Part shown: one piece after another, positions 1 to 9,183 of the stretch
Numbering within the stretch: the first letter of the stretch is position 1
Layout: every line of letters begins with the position of its first letter
Source of the DNA: Dendrophyllia cribrosa
Taxonomy: Eukaryota; Cnidaria; Anthozoa; Scleractinia; Dendrophylliidae
Assembly: GCA_024195265.1 (NCBI GenBank)
Contig: JAJLRJ010000008.1
Location: 5,207,017 to 5,271,016 of the forward strand
Length of the DNA stretch: 64,000 bases
Direction of reading: 5' to 3'
Made by a program: the position numbers and the translations under genes
The notes under the pieces: model-generated
The model's database searches: none
Seen by the model: only the letters and a program-made list of their open reading frames with translations
What the model was told of the DNA's origin: nothing

Positions 1-505
1 GTACTTGTCACACCACACAGGGGGTGTTAACAACAAATCATGCTCGCCACCGGGGGGTGTTCGTTAGCATAGAAACAACGGAGTCAAACTATTTGTCACA
101 CCACACAGGGGGTGTTAACAACAAATCATGCTCGCCACCGGGGGGCGTTCGTTAGCATAGAAACAACGGAGTCAAACTATTTGTCACACCACACATGGGG
201 TGTTAACAACAAATCATCTTCGCCACCGGGGGGCGTTCGTTAGCATACAAACAACGGAGTAAAATTCCTTGTCACACCACACAGGGGGTGTTAACAACAA
301 ATCATGCTCGCCACCGGGGGGCGTTCGTTAGCATAGAAACAACGGAGTCAAACTATTTGTCACACCACACAGGGGGTGTTAACAACAAATCATGCTCGCC
401 ACCGGGGGGCGTTCGTTTGCATACAAACAACGAAGTCAAACTACTTGTCACACCACACAGGGGGTGTTAACAACAAACCAAACTCGCCACCGGGGGGGCG
501 CTCAG
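1..505. repeat. Minisatellite, 88-bp unit, about 5.7 copies
   Basis: Tandem units that begin around TTGTCACACCACACAGGGGG and recur every 88 bases (starts near 6, 94, 182, 270, 358, 446). Each unit ends in a GCCACCGGGGGG stretch followed by CGTTCGTTAGCATA. Copies differ by a few substitutions. Apparent short ORFs here follow from the repeat and are not genes. Confidence 0.95.
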
Positions 506-716
506 CTCAGTTCTCAGTTCCGTCGACCCAACGAGACTTAAGTCGGGCACGGTGCCTGACACTCTACGCATCACGGTCTGTCATGAAACTGGCCAGCTCC
601 TCCTTTGTCTCTACTCCAGCATGTTCAATCATCATCTTTACCATTGTCTTTTCTGGTCTTCCAGGATCTCTCTTACCATGCTTCGGTTCCCAGATGATGA
701 CCTTATTGGCTGGAAG
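505..716 (-). pseudogene. Fragment of non-LTR retrotransposon reverse transcriptase C-terminus
   Basis: On the minus strand this stretch encodes a peptide containing WEPKHGKRDPGRPEKT followed by RDAWR. That layout (a W-x-P-K-H-G-K-R...GRP tail, then a D-R-x-x-W motif) is typical of the C-terminal end of LINE-type endonuclease/reverse transcriptase polyproteins. Only the tail is present, with no catalytic domain. The fragment sits inside the minisatellite, whose units resume immediately after it. The match is from memory of the family. Confidence 0.5.
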
Positions 717-865
717 GTCTGGGGGGGCGTTCGTCAGCATACAAATAACGGAGTCAAAGTACTTGTCACACCACCGGGGAGTGTTAACAACAAATAATGC
801 TTGCCACCGGGGGGCGTTAGTTAGCATACAAAAAACGCAGTCAAAGTACTTGTCACCATCTAGGG
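717..865. repeat. Two further units of the 88-bp minisatellite
   Basis: The repeat of positions 1-505 resumes after the LINE fragment as GGGGGGCGTTCGTCAGCATA and runs for just under two degenerate units, ending near CTTGTCACCATCTAG. The interruption shows that the LINE scrap was inserted into, or captured by, the array. Confidence 0.85.
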
Positions 866-959
866 AAACTAGAGAGACAGATCCACAGGGGATACAAAAC
901 AAACTAAATAATATAAATCCCTTAACTAAAGCATAAGCCGATACGTAAATAAAAAACCC

Positions 960-2300
960 TTCGCTAATTAAGATTGGCAAAAAGAACATCGCCCCACTAG
1001 GGAATAATCGTCGAAATCAATAAATCATATTGAAATAATTTGCCTGAGAATTCTGGACTCGATGAAGCCAATTAAGGTCCGACTGCATATGACGCTCAGA
1101 AGCGAAAGAAAAATGCTCAAGGCAATCTCCTGTAGATCCCTAGCCATACCGCCGACCCTAACAATTCTAACAACATTCTGATTATCAGTGTGCGAACACA
1201 CTCTCTAACCAGTTAATTTAGCTTCAAAAACTCCAATGAAAACTTGTCCGCAGCAAGCTACCTTAACTAGAAGACTTTTACGACTCTTCCGCGGAGCGAT
1301 TCCTGTAAGAAACTAAACTGGAATCCTGAACAAAAGCGGCGCAAGGGGAACTGGCCGGAATGACACTACTGTTGATACTTCAAATTGTAAAATATGGGGT
1401 CTTCTTCCCAATCATGCACGAAAACAAAATAAATCCAAGAATGCCGAGAATAAAAGATGAAATGCAAATATCTAGCCAGTCAAATTGGGTAACATTCCAT
1501 ACCTTGGTGTCATTGAATTAATCTGGCAAACAATAGAGGTAATTTTCTTAACATGTACATACCTAGACACCTGTAAATTAACACAGAGCTCATAAGTTCC
1601 GAACAAAGCTTGTCAACTCTGAAATCAAGCTTACTTACAAGAAACAAACCATGAGTGTCAATTATATTGTAGCCGATCCACGAAAATTGGTTATTTGGCT
1701 ACCAATTATGGGTTCCGGAATGCCCTGCGATTTCAGATGCGGTCCAAAGGTTCCAGGAATTTGGTAAACTTAAAAAAAATGCACTGGAAAAACCAAGCAG
1801 CAACACAGTAAATTGAGAATATCTGGTATGCCATGTGCCAAAATCCTACGAGAAAGCCAAATATTTTCGATTCTCTGGAAAAAATATCCACATGATGGTA
1901 TCCTGATTTCAAATCAATGAGAAAAAGTAATCCTTGAAAACACATTTCTAATAGAATGCAAGCCTTCGCACATAAATTCCTGTGGGATACATTATGAAGA
2001 TTTGTGTCTTAGATCCAAAATACGCCTCTTCTAGAACTAGCCACTACCTGAACTGAAACAATTGCAATTCAATGGTTGAGGATATAGGGAAAAGAAACGA
2101 TTACATCAACGCAATTGCAACGCAAAAATTCTAGATAAATTCGCCATGCAACAAAGCCTGGATCTCAAGGGCTGATGCATTGTTGGTATAATACTGAGGC
2201 TTGAAGTTCGTAATAAATGGAATTAGGTAACCATCTCTGATAACATTCAAATGAAATTGGGGCCGCCAATGATTCGCCAAAACTCAATGGATAAAACAAC
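960..2300 (-). pseudogene. Decayed DIRS-like retrotransposon RT-RNase H
   Basis: Minus-strand translation gives, in order but in shifting frames, pieces that match DIRS-order pol proteins: a VIRDGYLIPF segment near 2170-2240, the RT motif DLKSGYHHVDIF near 1890-1920, a KKITSIVCQINSM segment near 1480-1530, and an RNase H segment SDNQNVVRIV near 1160-1200. Several stops and frameshifts separate them, so the copy is dead. It is distinct from, and much older than, the intact DIRS-order element at 43634-49840. No terminal repeats were found, so the limits are approximate. Confidence 0.7.
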
Positions 2301-3085
2301 CTTCCCTACCAAAACTTGAACGAAAAAAGGCAACGTTCGAGAAGACTGACCGACGTAGAATGATAAATATCTCCCGCCAAACCCTTAAATAGTCCCGAGA
2401 TGTCCCATGACGACACGCAAACCTCTATATCGTGCCGTCAGAATAATAATTTCTGACTAGTTCGCTCCTACGTCACTCAGATGTCAGAAATTTACATTTT
2501 ACGGTACATACTGTCAGTTCACATTTGCATATTATTACCGTTGATGCATGACCGGTCGACCGTAACTGATAACAACAGGAAAAACTCAAACTTCTCGGCT
2601 CGCCAGCGGAGTCGATTTTGCCAGTATCTAAATGAAATATTCCATGGAAGTTGAAGGAGGTTTTCCCCATCTCTAGTCGTCGAATTTTTGTGGCTACTGG
2701 TATGTAATACCAGTACCACATTGTCATCGGGTTGTAAGTAAGTAAGTCCGTAAGTACGTAAGTCCGTAAGACCGGAAGTAATGTAATTTATGTCAGTTTC
2801 GACCGTGGAGTTCCTGAAAAAATGCTTCCACGAGTCACTTTAAAGGTTTTCCTGACCATGTGGCGAATTTTGAATCGTTCCATAAGCGTTTTCCCTCTGG
2901 AATCGTCAGTAAAAATATTTATCGAGCGTGTAACAGCCGCCATCTTGGAGAAATGATGTCAATTCCTTAAATAAATAATTTTATTTACGGGTTCTGTTAA
3001 CGATTTGCTTCGTTCGTTCGTTTGAATGAAACTCGTATTTCCTTGAATGAAAATGTCTTTCCCTTGAATAAAAGAGTTAAACACT
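2301..3085. other. Non-coding flank of the Polinton; no gene seen
   Basis: No convincing coding region. A short imperfect GTAAGTAAGTCC-type microsatellite lies at about 2733-2775. The 84-residue minus-strand ORF here shows no recognisable domain. Confidence 0.6.
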
Positions 3086-3090
3086 TGTAG

Positions 3091-3219
3091 AGTAGTTATT
3101 AGGGGATGGCTCAAATGCGGTTTTTCGAGTCCATAAAATAAGCTGTCCTCACTGTGCTCGGACAGCTTATTTTATGGACTCGAAAAACCGCATTTGAGAC
3201 CATCCCCTAATAACGTACT
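3091..3219. repeat. Fold-back hairpin at the Polinton terminus
   Basis: Outer arm 3091-3148 and inner arm 3160-3219 are reverse complements apart from two single-base bulges. They are separated by an 11-nt loop at 3149-3159 (TCACTGTGCTC). Each element end can therefore fold back on itself from its first base. The same hairpin lies at the right end in the orientation expected for a simple TIR, with no flip or flop of the loop. Confidence 0.9.
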
Positions 3220-3314
3220 CGGGATACCCGTCCTCAAACCCCGTAAGAGGGAGGCAAATGCGTTTTCCCGAGCCCGCTCGCAACGGCAAGCGAGGCATAA
3301 CCAATTGAAGAAAT
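3091..3314. repeat. Left terminal inverted repeat of the Polinton
   Basis: About 224 bp that match the reverse complement of 20452-20676 with few differences, ending near AACCAATTGAAGAAA. The DNA polymerase start codon lies 17 bp inside it. The outer half is itself an inverted repeat (see the hairpin entry). Confidence 0.95.
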
Positions 3315-3330
3315 CCAAAACCCTTTATAT

Positions 3331-5703
3331 ATGGCGCAACCCCGGCAACGAAGACGGCGTGATGCCAATCAACGTGAGCTGATTGCCTGGCTGGATGCAC
3401 AGGCACGAAATGTCGACGACAATAATGCTGAGGTCGAGCCTCAAAACAACCCACCGGATCTAGATTTTGAACAACTTGTTCAAATCTACGATCGGGTTGA
3501 CCGAGGGGTTGAACGCGGCAGACGAACACTCCGGTTTCGCTTTGTAAACAATCTCGAAAACTCTCTTGTCGCCAGAATTTTGAACAAAATCAAGCAAAAT
3601 GTTCACACACGACACACAATCAATTTACGCTTCACATTCGAGTTACGAAACACTGAAACCGAGGAGTTGAGAGAGTTTTATCAAAACAACCACAACAGTC
3701 GTTGGCTAGCCACTCTTTCCGAGACACGACAGTGGCTGCAAGCCCAGGAAGAGTTTCGTCTTCAAAACGCAAGACTCAACAGGCCTGACACCAAATGGGT
3801 TTACGAACGCACTGTCCTGCTTGATCTTAAAGTCGTGCTGGATCGACAACCGTTGCAAATAGGGCTCGGGCGGCTTCCTGATTGGATTCGCAACAAAAGA
3901 GAAGTCATTTCTCTTGACACTTTCAACGACAATCTTTGTCTCTTTCGTTGCTTGGCTGTCCATCGAGGAGCTCATAAAAGGGACAACACTCGCAGATCCA
4001 GAGAACTCGCGGAAAGCTTCTTCGCAGTTTATCCGGGGCTTCGAGGTCAGCTAAATTTGCGGCACCTCTCTAAAATCGAAAAGCATTTCAAGCAAGGAAT
4101 TGCCGCATATCTTGTTCTCCCCAATGGTGACTTCATTTTATCTCACAGCCCTGCGAATTACAACAAGGTGGGCGCTTCAACCATGATTATCGGTATTCAT
4201 CGGGCCCACTCCTTCTTGATCACCAATATCAATAAAGTCACAAACAATTACACTTGTGGCGAGTGCGGCGGGAGGTTCACACAAGCTTGTCATTTAACTC
4301 GCCACTCCAAGACGTGTAATCGAGGCCAAACCAAAATCGACTGCCCCGGGAAACGTGTCATCCCCCCGGAGTCAGCTTTTGAGAAAACCTTTTACCCAGA
4401 AGGCGGTTTCGGTGTCAAGGGAGTGTGCTGGCTGAAGTGGGAGGCGAAGCAGCGTGGCATTCACATCCACCATCACAGATGCGGCCATGGCGGCGAGAGA
4501 TATATTTGTGGGGCTCCAGTCGACGGCTATCACCCAGAAAGCAAGACAGTTTTTCAGTTCCACGGTTGTCACTGGCACGGTTGCGAGGAATGTTACCCCG
4601 AGGGAACGAGGGAGGAAGGTATACATGTCCGAAGGGGCAACACAATCACAAGGATGGCTGCTTACCAAAAGACCCTGCAACGAACTCAGTTGCTTCGAGA
4701 CGCTGGGTATACCGTGGTGGAAAGGTGGGAACACGAAAAGCCTTCCCCCTGGTGGAATGATCGTTGCCCACAGAAAAGAAACAAAACATATCCCCACGCG
4801 ATCGTCTACGACTTCGAAGCATACCAGGACAAGACCAAGGCAGCTCGTCCGACACACGATCTCTCTTATGAAAGCGAGCATGTGCCCATCTCAGTCTCCA
4901 TTGCCGACACGTTAAACCCTGAGCCTGAGTACATTTGCTCCAAAGATCCTGACGAGCTTATCGGGCTGTTTTATGCCTCCCTGGAGTGGCGAGCTGCAGC
5001 CATCCGAGAGGATGAGGCTGTAAAATACATGCCCCCAGACCTTGAGAATCTTCCTAATAAGCAACTGGCGCTCATCGACAAATGGTGCAACCAAGTGCCT
5101 GTGGTCGGCTTCAACTCAGGCCATTACGATCTCAAACTTATCCGCAAGTACTTTGTTTCTCATTTCGCTCAAGAGAACGGGGTCTTCGCCGCGGAGAAAG
5201 AGGGGCGCATCATGTTCATCAACACTCCCAGCTACAAGTTCTTGGACATCATGAATTATTTGGCCCAAGGCATCACGTACGACAAGTGGGTCAAGACGTA
5301 TGGAGCGACACAGACCAAGTCCTGGCTCCCATACGAGTGGTTTGACAGCGCTGACAAGCTGGATTACCCGGGGCTTCCTCCATACGAGTGCTGGTACTCA
5401 CAACTCAAAAACGCCTTCGTTCTTTCTCCCAAGGAGCACAAAGAATGCAATCGCATCTTCCACGAGAAAGGCATGAAGACATTCGGAGACTGGCTGGAGT
5501 ATTACAACAATCTAGACGTGTCTCCCTTTCTCGAAGCTCTCCAAACGATGAAGAGCTTTTACACGGGTCTCGGGGTTGACATCTTCAAAGACGCGGTCTC
5601 CTTGCCAGGAGTATCAATGCAATACGTCTTGCGAGGTTCATTGAGAGGGGGCGCAATGCTCCAAAACTATACTCCCCCGACCCAGAAGCTTACGCTATGC
5701 TGA
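3331..5703 (+). CDS. Family B DNA polymerase, N-terminal part (broken frame)
   Basis: Replicative DNA polymerase of the protein-primed viral type, N-terminal 790 residues. In order: an OTU-like segment with NLCLFRCLAVHRG (about 201-213), a C2H2 zinc finger CGECGGRF...H..H...C (309-329), a Cys/His-rich nuclease-like block with FQFHGCHWHGC (about 408-418), Exo I as YDFEAY (about 493-498), Exo II as GFNSGHYD (593-600) and an Exo III-like YYNNLD. The start follows TTTATAT directly at 3321-3330. The frame is lost at a run of five C (5674-5678), and the downstream frame carries the polymerase palm. Joined, the protein would be near 1270 residues, normal for Polinton polymerases. A one-base indel, real or from assembly, is the simplest explanation. 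Confidence 0.9.
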   Translation: MAQPRQRRRRDANQRELIAWLDAQARNVDDNNAEVEPQNNPPDLDFEQLVQIYDRVDRGVERGRRTLRFRFVNNLENSLVARILNKIKQNVHTRHTINLRFTFELRNTETEELREFYQNNHNSRWLATLSETRQWLQAQEEFRLQNARLNRPDTKWVYERTVLLDLKVVLDRQPLQIGLGRLPDWIRNKREVISLDTFNDNLCLFRCLAVHRGAHKRDNTRRSRELAESFFAVYPGLRGQLNLRHLSKIEKHFKQGIAAYLVLPNGDFILSHSPANYNKVGASTMIIGIHRAHSFLITNINKVTNNYTCGECGGRFTQACHLTRHSKTCNRGQTKIDCPGKRVIPPESAFEKTFYPEGGFGVKGVCWLKWEAKQRGIHIHHHRCGHGGERYICGAPVDGYHPESKTVFQFHGCHWHGCEECYPEGTREEGIHVRRGNTITRMAAYQKTLQRTQLLRDAGYTVVERWEHEKPSPWWNDRCPQKRNKTYPHAIVYDFEAYQDKTKAARPTHDLSYESEHVPISVSIADTLNPEPEYICSKDPDELIGLFYASLEWRAAAIREDEAVKYMPPDLENLPNKQLALIDKWCNQVPVVGFNSGHYDLKLIRKYFVSHFAQENGVFAAEKEGRIMFINTPSYKFLDIMNYLAQGITYDKWVKTYGATQTKSWLPYEWFDSADKLDYPGLPPYECWYSQLKNAFVLSPKEHKECNRIFHEKGMKTFGDWLEYYNNLDVSPFLEALQTMKSFYTGLGVDIFKDAVSLPGVSMQYVLRGSLRGGAMLQNYTPPTQKLTLC

Positions 5704-7148
5704 AGGGGACTGTGGTTGGTGGTCCAAGCCTGGTCTTCACCCGCAAACACGTGCGCGGCGAAACCCGCATCCGTTCTCACAAATACGACTTAGCCCGCAT
5801 TACGAAACGGATTGTGGGGTTCGATGCTAACTCCCTTTATCCAAGCACGATGCTGCAGGAGATGCCCTGTGGTAAAGAGAAGGTTGTGCATTACAATTCC
5901 CCGGTGCAGGCAGCGAAAGCTCTCGAAATGAATCTGCATACAGGCAGGTGGTTCGGGTTTGCGGAAGTGGACATCGAAGTCCCCCGAGAGTTGTGGGAGC
6001 AGTTCGAAGAGTTTCCACCGCTCTTCATCAACCAACCAGTGCCTAACGAATTTGTTCCCCAGCATATGCATGATTACCTCCAAGAAAGTGGCCGAACCCG
6101 CTTTCCCGACCAGAAAAAGCTGCTGGGTGTGTTGTCAGCGAAAAAGATGCTGATCTACGTACCCCTCTTGAAGTGGTATCTCAACATCGGGCTCAAGATT
6201 ACGGCAGTCTACCGCACGATCGATTACATACCCAAAAAGCTCTTCGACTGGTTCGTTCGCGAGGTAGCCGACTGCCGAAGGAAAGGCGACGCTGACAGGG
6301 AGAAGGCCCTGCTTGCTGATGTGTTCAAGCTTCTTGGCAACAGTGCTTACGGCAAGTTCATCGAAGCCGTGGAGCGCCAGACAAGAACGTTGTACACAAC
6401 TGACGAGGACGAGGTCGACAAGCATCTCCGCTCACCCTTGTTCGATGACCTCGAAGAGATTGGAGATGCTTACAAGATCGAGCTGCGCAAGCAAAAGGTC
6501 ACAATCGACCGCCCCTTTCAAGTGGGTATTGTTGTGTACCAACTTGCCAAGCTTCGCATGCTGGAGTTCTATTACGACTTCCTAGATTACTTTATCGACA
6601 GGCGCGACTTCGAGCTCATCCAGATGGACACGGACAGCATGTACTTCGCTCTTGCGCACGACACTCTGGAAGATGCCGTTCGCCCGGAACTTCTCACCCA
6701 GTTCGAGGCGGAGAAGAAGAATTGGTTGGCGTGGGACAAGTGGAGCGGCAGAGAGCCGGGCTTGTTCAAGCTTGAGAAGGAAGGCACACGGGCCATCGCC
6801 CTATGCAGCAAGTGCTACCTCGTAGACAACGATGGCACCCCCAATAAAGAGCCCAAGATCTCCGCCAAGGGAGTGAACAAAAAGCAAAACGGGCTGGCGT
6901 GGAAAGAGCACGAGTCCCAGATCCTAGCCAAAGTGGAGCAAGAGCTGCGCTGGGAATGGTACGAAAGAGCCCTCGAGGGGCGCAAGGACATGGCCACCAA
7001 CAGGGGTTTCCGAATGCACAACGGGGCCATGCACACGTACGAGCAGCGCAAGCTGGGCCTTTCTGCTTATTATGACAAGCGTTGGGTGCTGCCAGACGGC
7101 ATCCACACAGAACCGATCGAGTTTCACAACCCAGCTGGGGGCAACTGA
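5697..7148 (+). CDS. Family B DNA polymerase, palm and C-terminal part
   Basis: This carries the polymerase active site. Motif A is VGFDANSLYPS (about 40-50), motif B is KLLGNSAYGK (about 211-220) and motif C is QMDTDSMYF (about 309-317). All three catalytic signatures are intact. The frame is -1 relative to the upstream ORF, and its first ATG is probably not a real start, because homology-like sequence continues upstream in this frame to the C run at 5674-5678. The 3' end overlaps the integrase gene tail to tail by 25 bp. It is the same gene as the entry at 3331. Confidence 0.92.
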   Translation: MLKGTVVGGPSLVFTRKHVRGETRIRSHKYDLARITKRIVGFDANSLYPSTMLQEMPCGKEKVVHYNSPVQAAKALEMNLHTGRWFGFAEVDIEVPRELWEQFEEFPPLFINQPVPNEFVPQHMHDYLQESGRTRFPDQKKLLGVLSAKKMLIYVPLLKWYLNIGLKITAVYRTIDYIPKKLFDWFVREVADCRRKGDADREKALLADVFKLLGNSAYGKFIEAVERQTRTLYTTDEDEVDKHLRSPLFDDLEEIGDAYKIELRKQKVTIDRPFQVGIVVYQLAKLRMLEFYYDFLDYFIDRRDFELIQMDTDSMYFALAHDTLEDAVRPELLTQFEAEKKNWLAWDKWSGREPGLFKLEKEGTRAIALCSKCYLVDNDGTPNKEPKISAKGVNKKQNGLAWKEHESQILAKVEQELRWEWYERALEGRKDMATNRGFRMHNGAMHTYEQRKLGLSAYYDKRWVLPDGIHTEPIEFHNPAGGN

Positions 7149-8113
7149 GTGGCCGGTGGTACAACCATCAGCTCCTCACGAACAAACCCTCTCTTAGGGC
7201 CATCGTAAAGGTAATAAACGACAGGCGCATCTGGCTTGGTGACAACCTTCTCAATGTTGTGGACCTTCAAAGACCAGATCGGGTCGGTCGCACGCCTCCC
7301 ACCCCCTTCTAGCTCGCCAGGCTGATACAAATATCTCACACTCACCCGGGGTGGGAGCTTCTTCTCATTCACCCCAACAGGCCTAGCATATGGAGTCGCA
7401 GGCTTGGCAGAAACGGCTTTCTCTTTGATTGCTTGAGTGGGCTTCTTGCCAGTGAGTCTTGTTACTTCATTGTTCAAGGCCGAGACAACATCTGGCAGTC
7501 TTTTGACCCATGCAGTCGAACGGCCAGAGGGCATATTCATTTCAACGGCATACTGATAACCAAACAACCTTTCAGCCAGGGTGCGATTGAATCTCTCCAT
7601 AATTGCTTGGTCTCTGTGGATATCAACCCGTCCGCGACGAATGGTCGTTTTGTTGTTTTCCATGGCCTTAGTCACAGCCCCCATAAACTCTTTCCCAGGG
7701 TCAACCTGCAAGAGCTGAGGCCATTTCAAAGGCCCACGTCTATAAATCTTCTGAAATGCCCTTGAGACTTCTTCAGACTCTTTCGAAGTCAGAGGCTCTG
7801 CTGCTTTGTAACGGCTAGCCACATCAACAAGGGTTAATGCGTATTTGTAAATCTTTCTCCCGTGGGGAAGTTTGTCGTGGGGCAGGAAGAGAAGATCTGC
7901 TTGATGCACTGCATTGGGTAATGAGACATCAAACTTGGGCCGAGGGATATGGCGTGGAGCCGGGAGGTAAACTTGCCAAAGGGCTTGTTTGACAAGCCAT
8001 TTCTTTGCGACATCATCAGAGACCTTGGCTGCTGCAGCTAGCTTTTTCACAGCGGCAAGACCTTTCCAATACCCTTTCGGACTGTAATAGATCTTTGAGA
8101 GTTTCACCTCCAT
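7124..8113 (-). CDS. Retrovirus-type (rve) integrase
   Basis: This should integrate the element's DNA by joining the terminal repeats to host DNA. The 329-residue protein has an RNase H-fold core with D73 (in HQADLLFL), D138 (in QVDPGKEF) and E173 (in DQAIMERFNRTL), a DD35E spacing. The DxGKEF and ERFNRT signatures match Polinton and LTR-retroelement integrases. The C-terminal third has a chromodomain/SH3-like flavour (SVRYLYQPGEL, then VYYLYDGPKRGFVREEL). The ATG at 8113 follows a TATATATACCC element by 3 nt. It is the first gene of a minus-strand block and converges on the polymerase. Confidence 0.95.
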   Translation of the reverse strand: MEVKLSKIYYSPKGYWKGLAAVKKLAAAAKVSDDVAKKWLVKQALWQVYLPAPRHIPRPKFDVSLPNAVHQADLLFLPHDKLPHGRKIYKYALTLVDVASRYKAAEPLTSKESEEVSRAFQKIYRRGPLKWPQLLQVDPGKEFMGAVTKAMENNKTTIRRGRVDIHRDQAIMERFNRTLAERLFGYQYAVEMNMPSGRSTAWVKRLPDVVSALNNEVTRLTGKKPTQAIKEKAVSAKPATPYARPVGVNEKKLPPRVSVRYLYQPGELEGGGRRATDPIWSLKVHNIEKVVTKPDAPVVYYLYDGPKRGFVREELMVVPPATQLPPAGL

Positions 8114-8114
8114 A

Positions 8115-8130
8115 GAGGGTATATATATGT
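8115..8130 (-). promoter_or_regulatory. Late-type promoter element, integrase
   Basis: On the minus strand ACATATATATACCC lies 3 nt before the integrase ATG. Matching elements precede most genes of the Polinton: 8574-8588, 8824-8834, 9190-9200, 9689-9699, 10399-10411, 10666-10676, 11455-11468 and 12729-12741 on this strand. Each lies roughly 0 to 15 nt from the start codon, implying very short leaders. Confidence 0.7.
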
Positions 8131-8134
8131 TTGT

Positions 8135-8572
8135 TTACAGAAAGCGATAAGCCGCATACCCACCCGCAAGCAGGGTGCCTCCAATGAACACAAGTTCACC
8201 ATTCTGCTGTTGTGGGCTGGGCTTGTAGAAGTCCGAGAACTGAGGCTCTTTGTAGTCTTTGATTTGTTTATCTGGTTGCGTTTGGTGCATCTGGTTATAC
8301 AAGACCAGGGCTTGGTCAGTGGTTTGGAAGTTTTTGCTAGCTTGGTGTTTCTCCCGATCATTGGCTGCAATCCAGTCGAGGAGCTTGGTGCGGTCCTTCT
8401 GGTATTTGGCGTAAGCCGCTTGGTATTGTTCAAGGGCGTGGTCATGTCGGATTTTCTCATCCATTGCTGCCTTTCCATTATCACCAGACAGATATTTAGC
8501 GAGATAATTACCGCCAGTGAAAGCGGCCGCATTGAGAACAGCGCCAAGAGCCATTATTGCAATCGAGGCCAT
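8135..8572 (-). CDS. Small virion-type membrane protein, Polinton
   Basis: A 145-residue protein with a hydrophobic Ala-rich N-terminus (about 1-28), a charged helical middle rich in K, Q and Y, and a C-terminal hydrophobic segment GELVFIGGTLLAGGYAAYRF. The two-ended membrane layout and its position in the structural block suggest a virion membrane or minor capsid component. I do not know a named family. The ATG follows a CATATGTATAC element. Overlapping ORFs on this strand are shadows. Confidence 0.7.
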   Translation of the reverse strand: MASIAIMALGAVLNAAAFTGGNYLAKYLSGDNGKAAMDEKIRHDHALEQYQAAYAKYQKDRTKLLDWIAANDREKHQASKNFQTTDQALVLYNQMHQTQPDKQIKDYKEPQFSDFYKPSPQQQNGELVFIGGTLLAGGYAAYRFL

Positions 8573-8589
8573 TGTGTATACATATGGTT

Positions 8590-8811
8590 TTACATGTTGT
8601 CTGGGAGGATTTTCTGGTCCTCGAGATATTTCTTCAGCGCGATGCTGCCAGCCATGACGGCTGTGAACTTGACGTAATTCATTAAGCTTGCACTGGGGTC
8701 AGCAGTGAAGCTCTCTTTGATTGTCTTTTTACCAATCCAACCAATACCAGCGACAAGGCCAGTGATTGTTGCGGCGTCGAGGAGAGACTTCACAAGTTTG
8801 TTGTCAGACAT
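8590..8811 (-). CDS. Small hydrophobic protein, Polinton
   Basis: A 73-residue protein with two likely membrane helices: TITGLVAGIGWIGKKTI (about 15-31) and VKFTAVMAGSIALKKYL (about 47-63). Function is unknown. Such one- or two-helix proteins are common in Polinton structural blocks. Its ATG lies 12 nt downstream of a CATATGTATAC element (8824-8834), and the gene is cleanly spaced from its neighbours, which supports it despite its size. Confidence 0.65.
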   Translation of the reverse strand: MSDNKLVKSLLDAATITGLVAGIGWIGKKTIKESFTADPSASLMNYVKFTAVMAGSIALKKYLEDQKILPDNM

Positions 8812-8838
8812 TGTTTGTGTCCTGTATACATATGATTT

Positions 8839-9183
8839 TTATTTTTCGAATTCGACCTCCAACTCGGGGCTCCTCGAGTCGGGCTCGGCCTCGGCCTCGG
8901 GTTTCGGCCCCTCGACCTCGTCCTCGACCTCGGGTTTCGGCTCCTCGACCTCGGCCTCGGGTTTCGGCCTAAACCTTGGGTTTCGGCTACTCGACCTCGG
9001 CCTCGGTTCGGGCTCGGCCTCTGACTCGGCCTCTGACTCGGTCTCGGTCTCGGGCTCGGGCTCGTTGTGTTTATTCAGTGCTAAACTGTAAACTGTATCA
9101 AAAGCGACCGAAGTAAGGCCAAACCAAAGAAGAAACACACCTCCGATTGCAGCAGAATTCATCAAAGCTTGGAAAGGATTCAT
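8839..9183 (-). CDS. Membrane-anchored acidic repeat protein
   Basis: 114 residues. An N-terminal hydrophobic segment (about 10-35, IGGVFLLWFGLTSVAF) is followed by a long tail of E-P, E-A-E and E-T-E repeats with scattered arginines. The DNA has a matching imperfect CTCGGCCTCGG repeat at 8876-9060. The tail is probably disordered and length-variable. No family recognised. Promoter element at 9190-9200. The 5' end lies inside the upstream ORF. Confidence 0.6.
   Translation of the reverse strand: MNPFQALMNSAAIGGVFLLWFGLTSVAFDTVYSLALNKHNEPEPETETESEAESEAEPEPRPRSSSRNPRFRPKPEAEVEEPKPEVEDEVEGPKPEAEAEPDSRSPELEVEFEK

Noticed and set aside
1..505. CRISPR-like array
   Set aside because: Units repeat in full over 88 bp with no unique spacers; this is a eukaryotic minisatellite.
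5674..5678. Classical -1 ribosomal frameshift site in the polymerase
   Set aside because: The bases do not satisfy X-XXY-YYZ in the zero frame and I saw no clear downstream pseudoknot; an indel is simpler.
8104..8547. 147-codon minus ORF overlapping the small membrane protein
   Set aside because: No promoter element before its start; the 8135-8572 frame has the element and a credible membrane layout.
8876..9060. CTCGGCCTCGG repeat as an independent satellite
   Set aside because: It encodes the E/P/A tail of the 114-aa protein and stays in frame.
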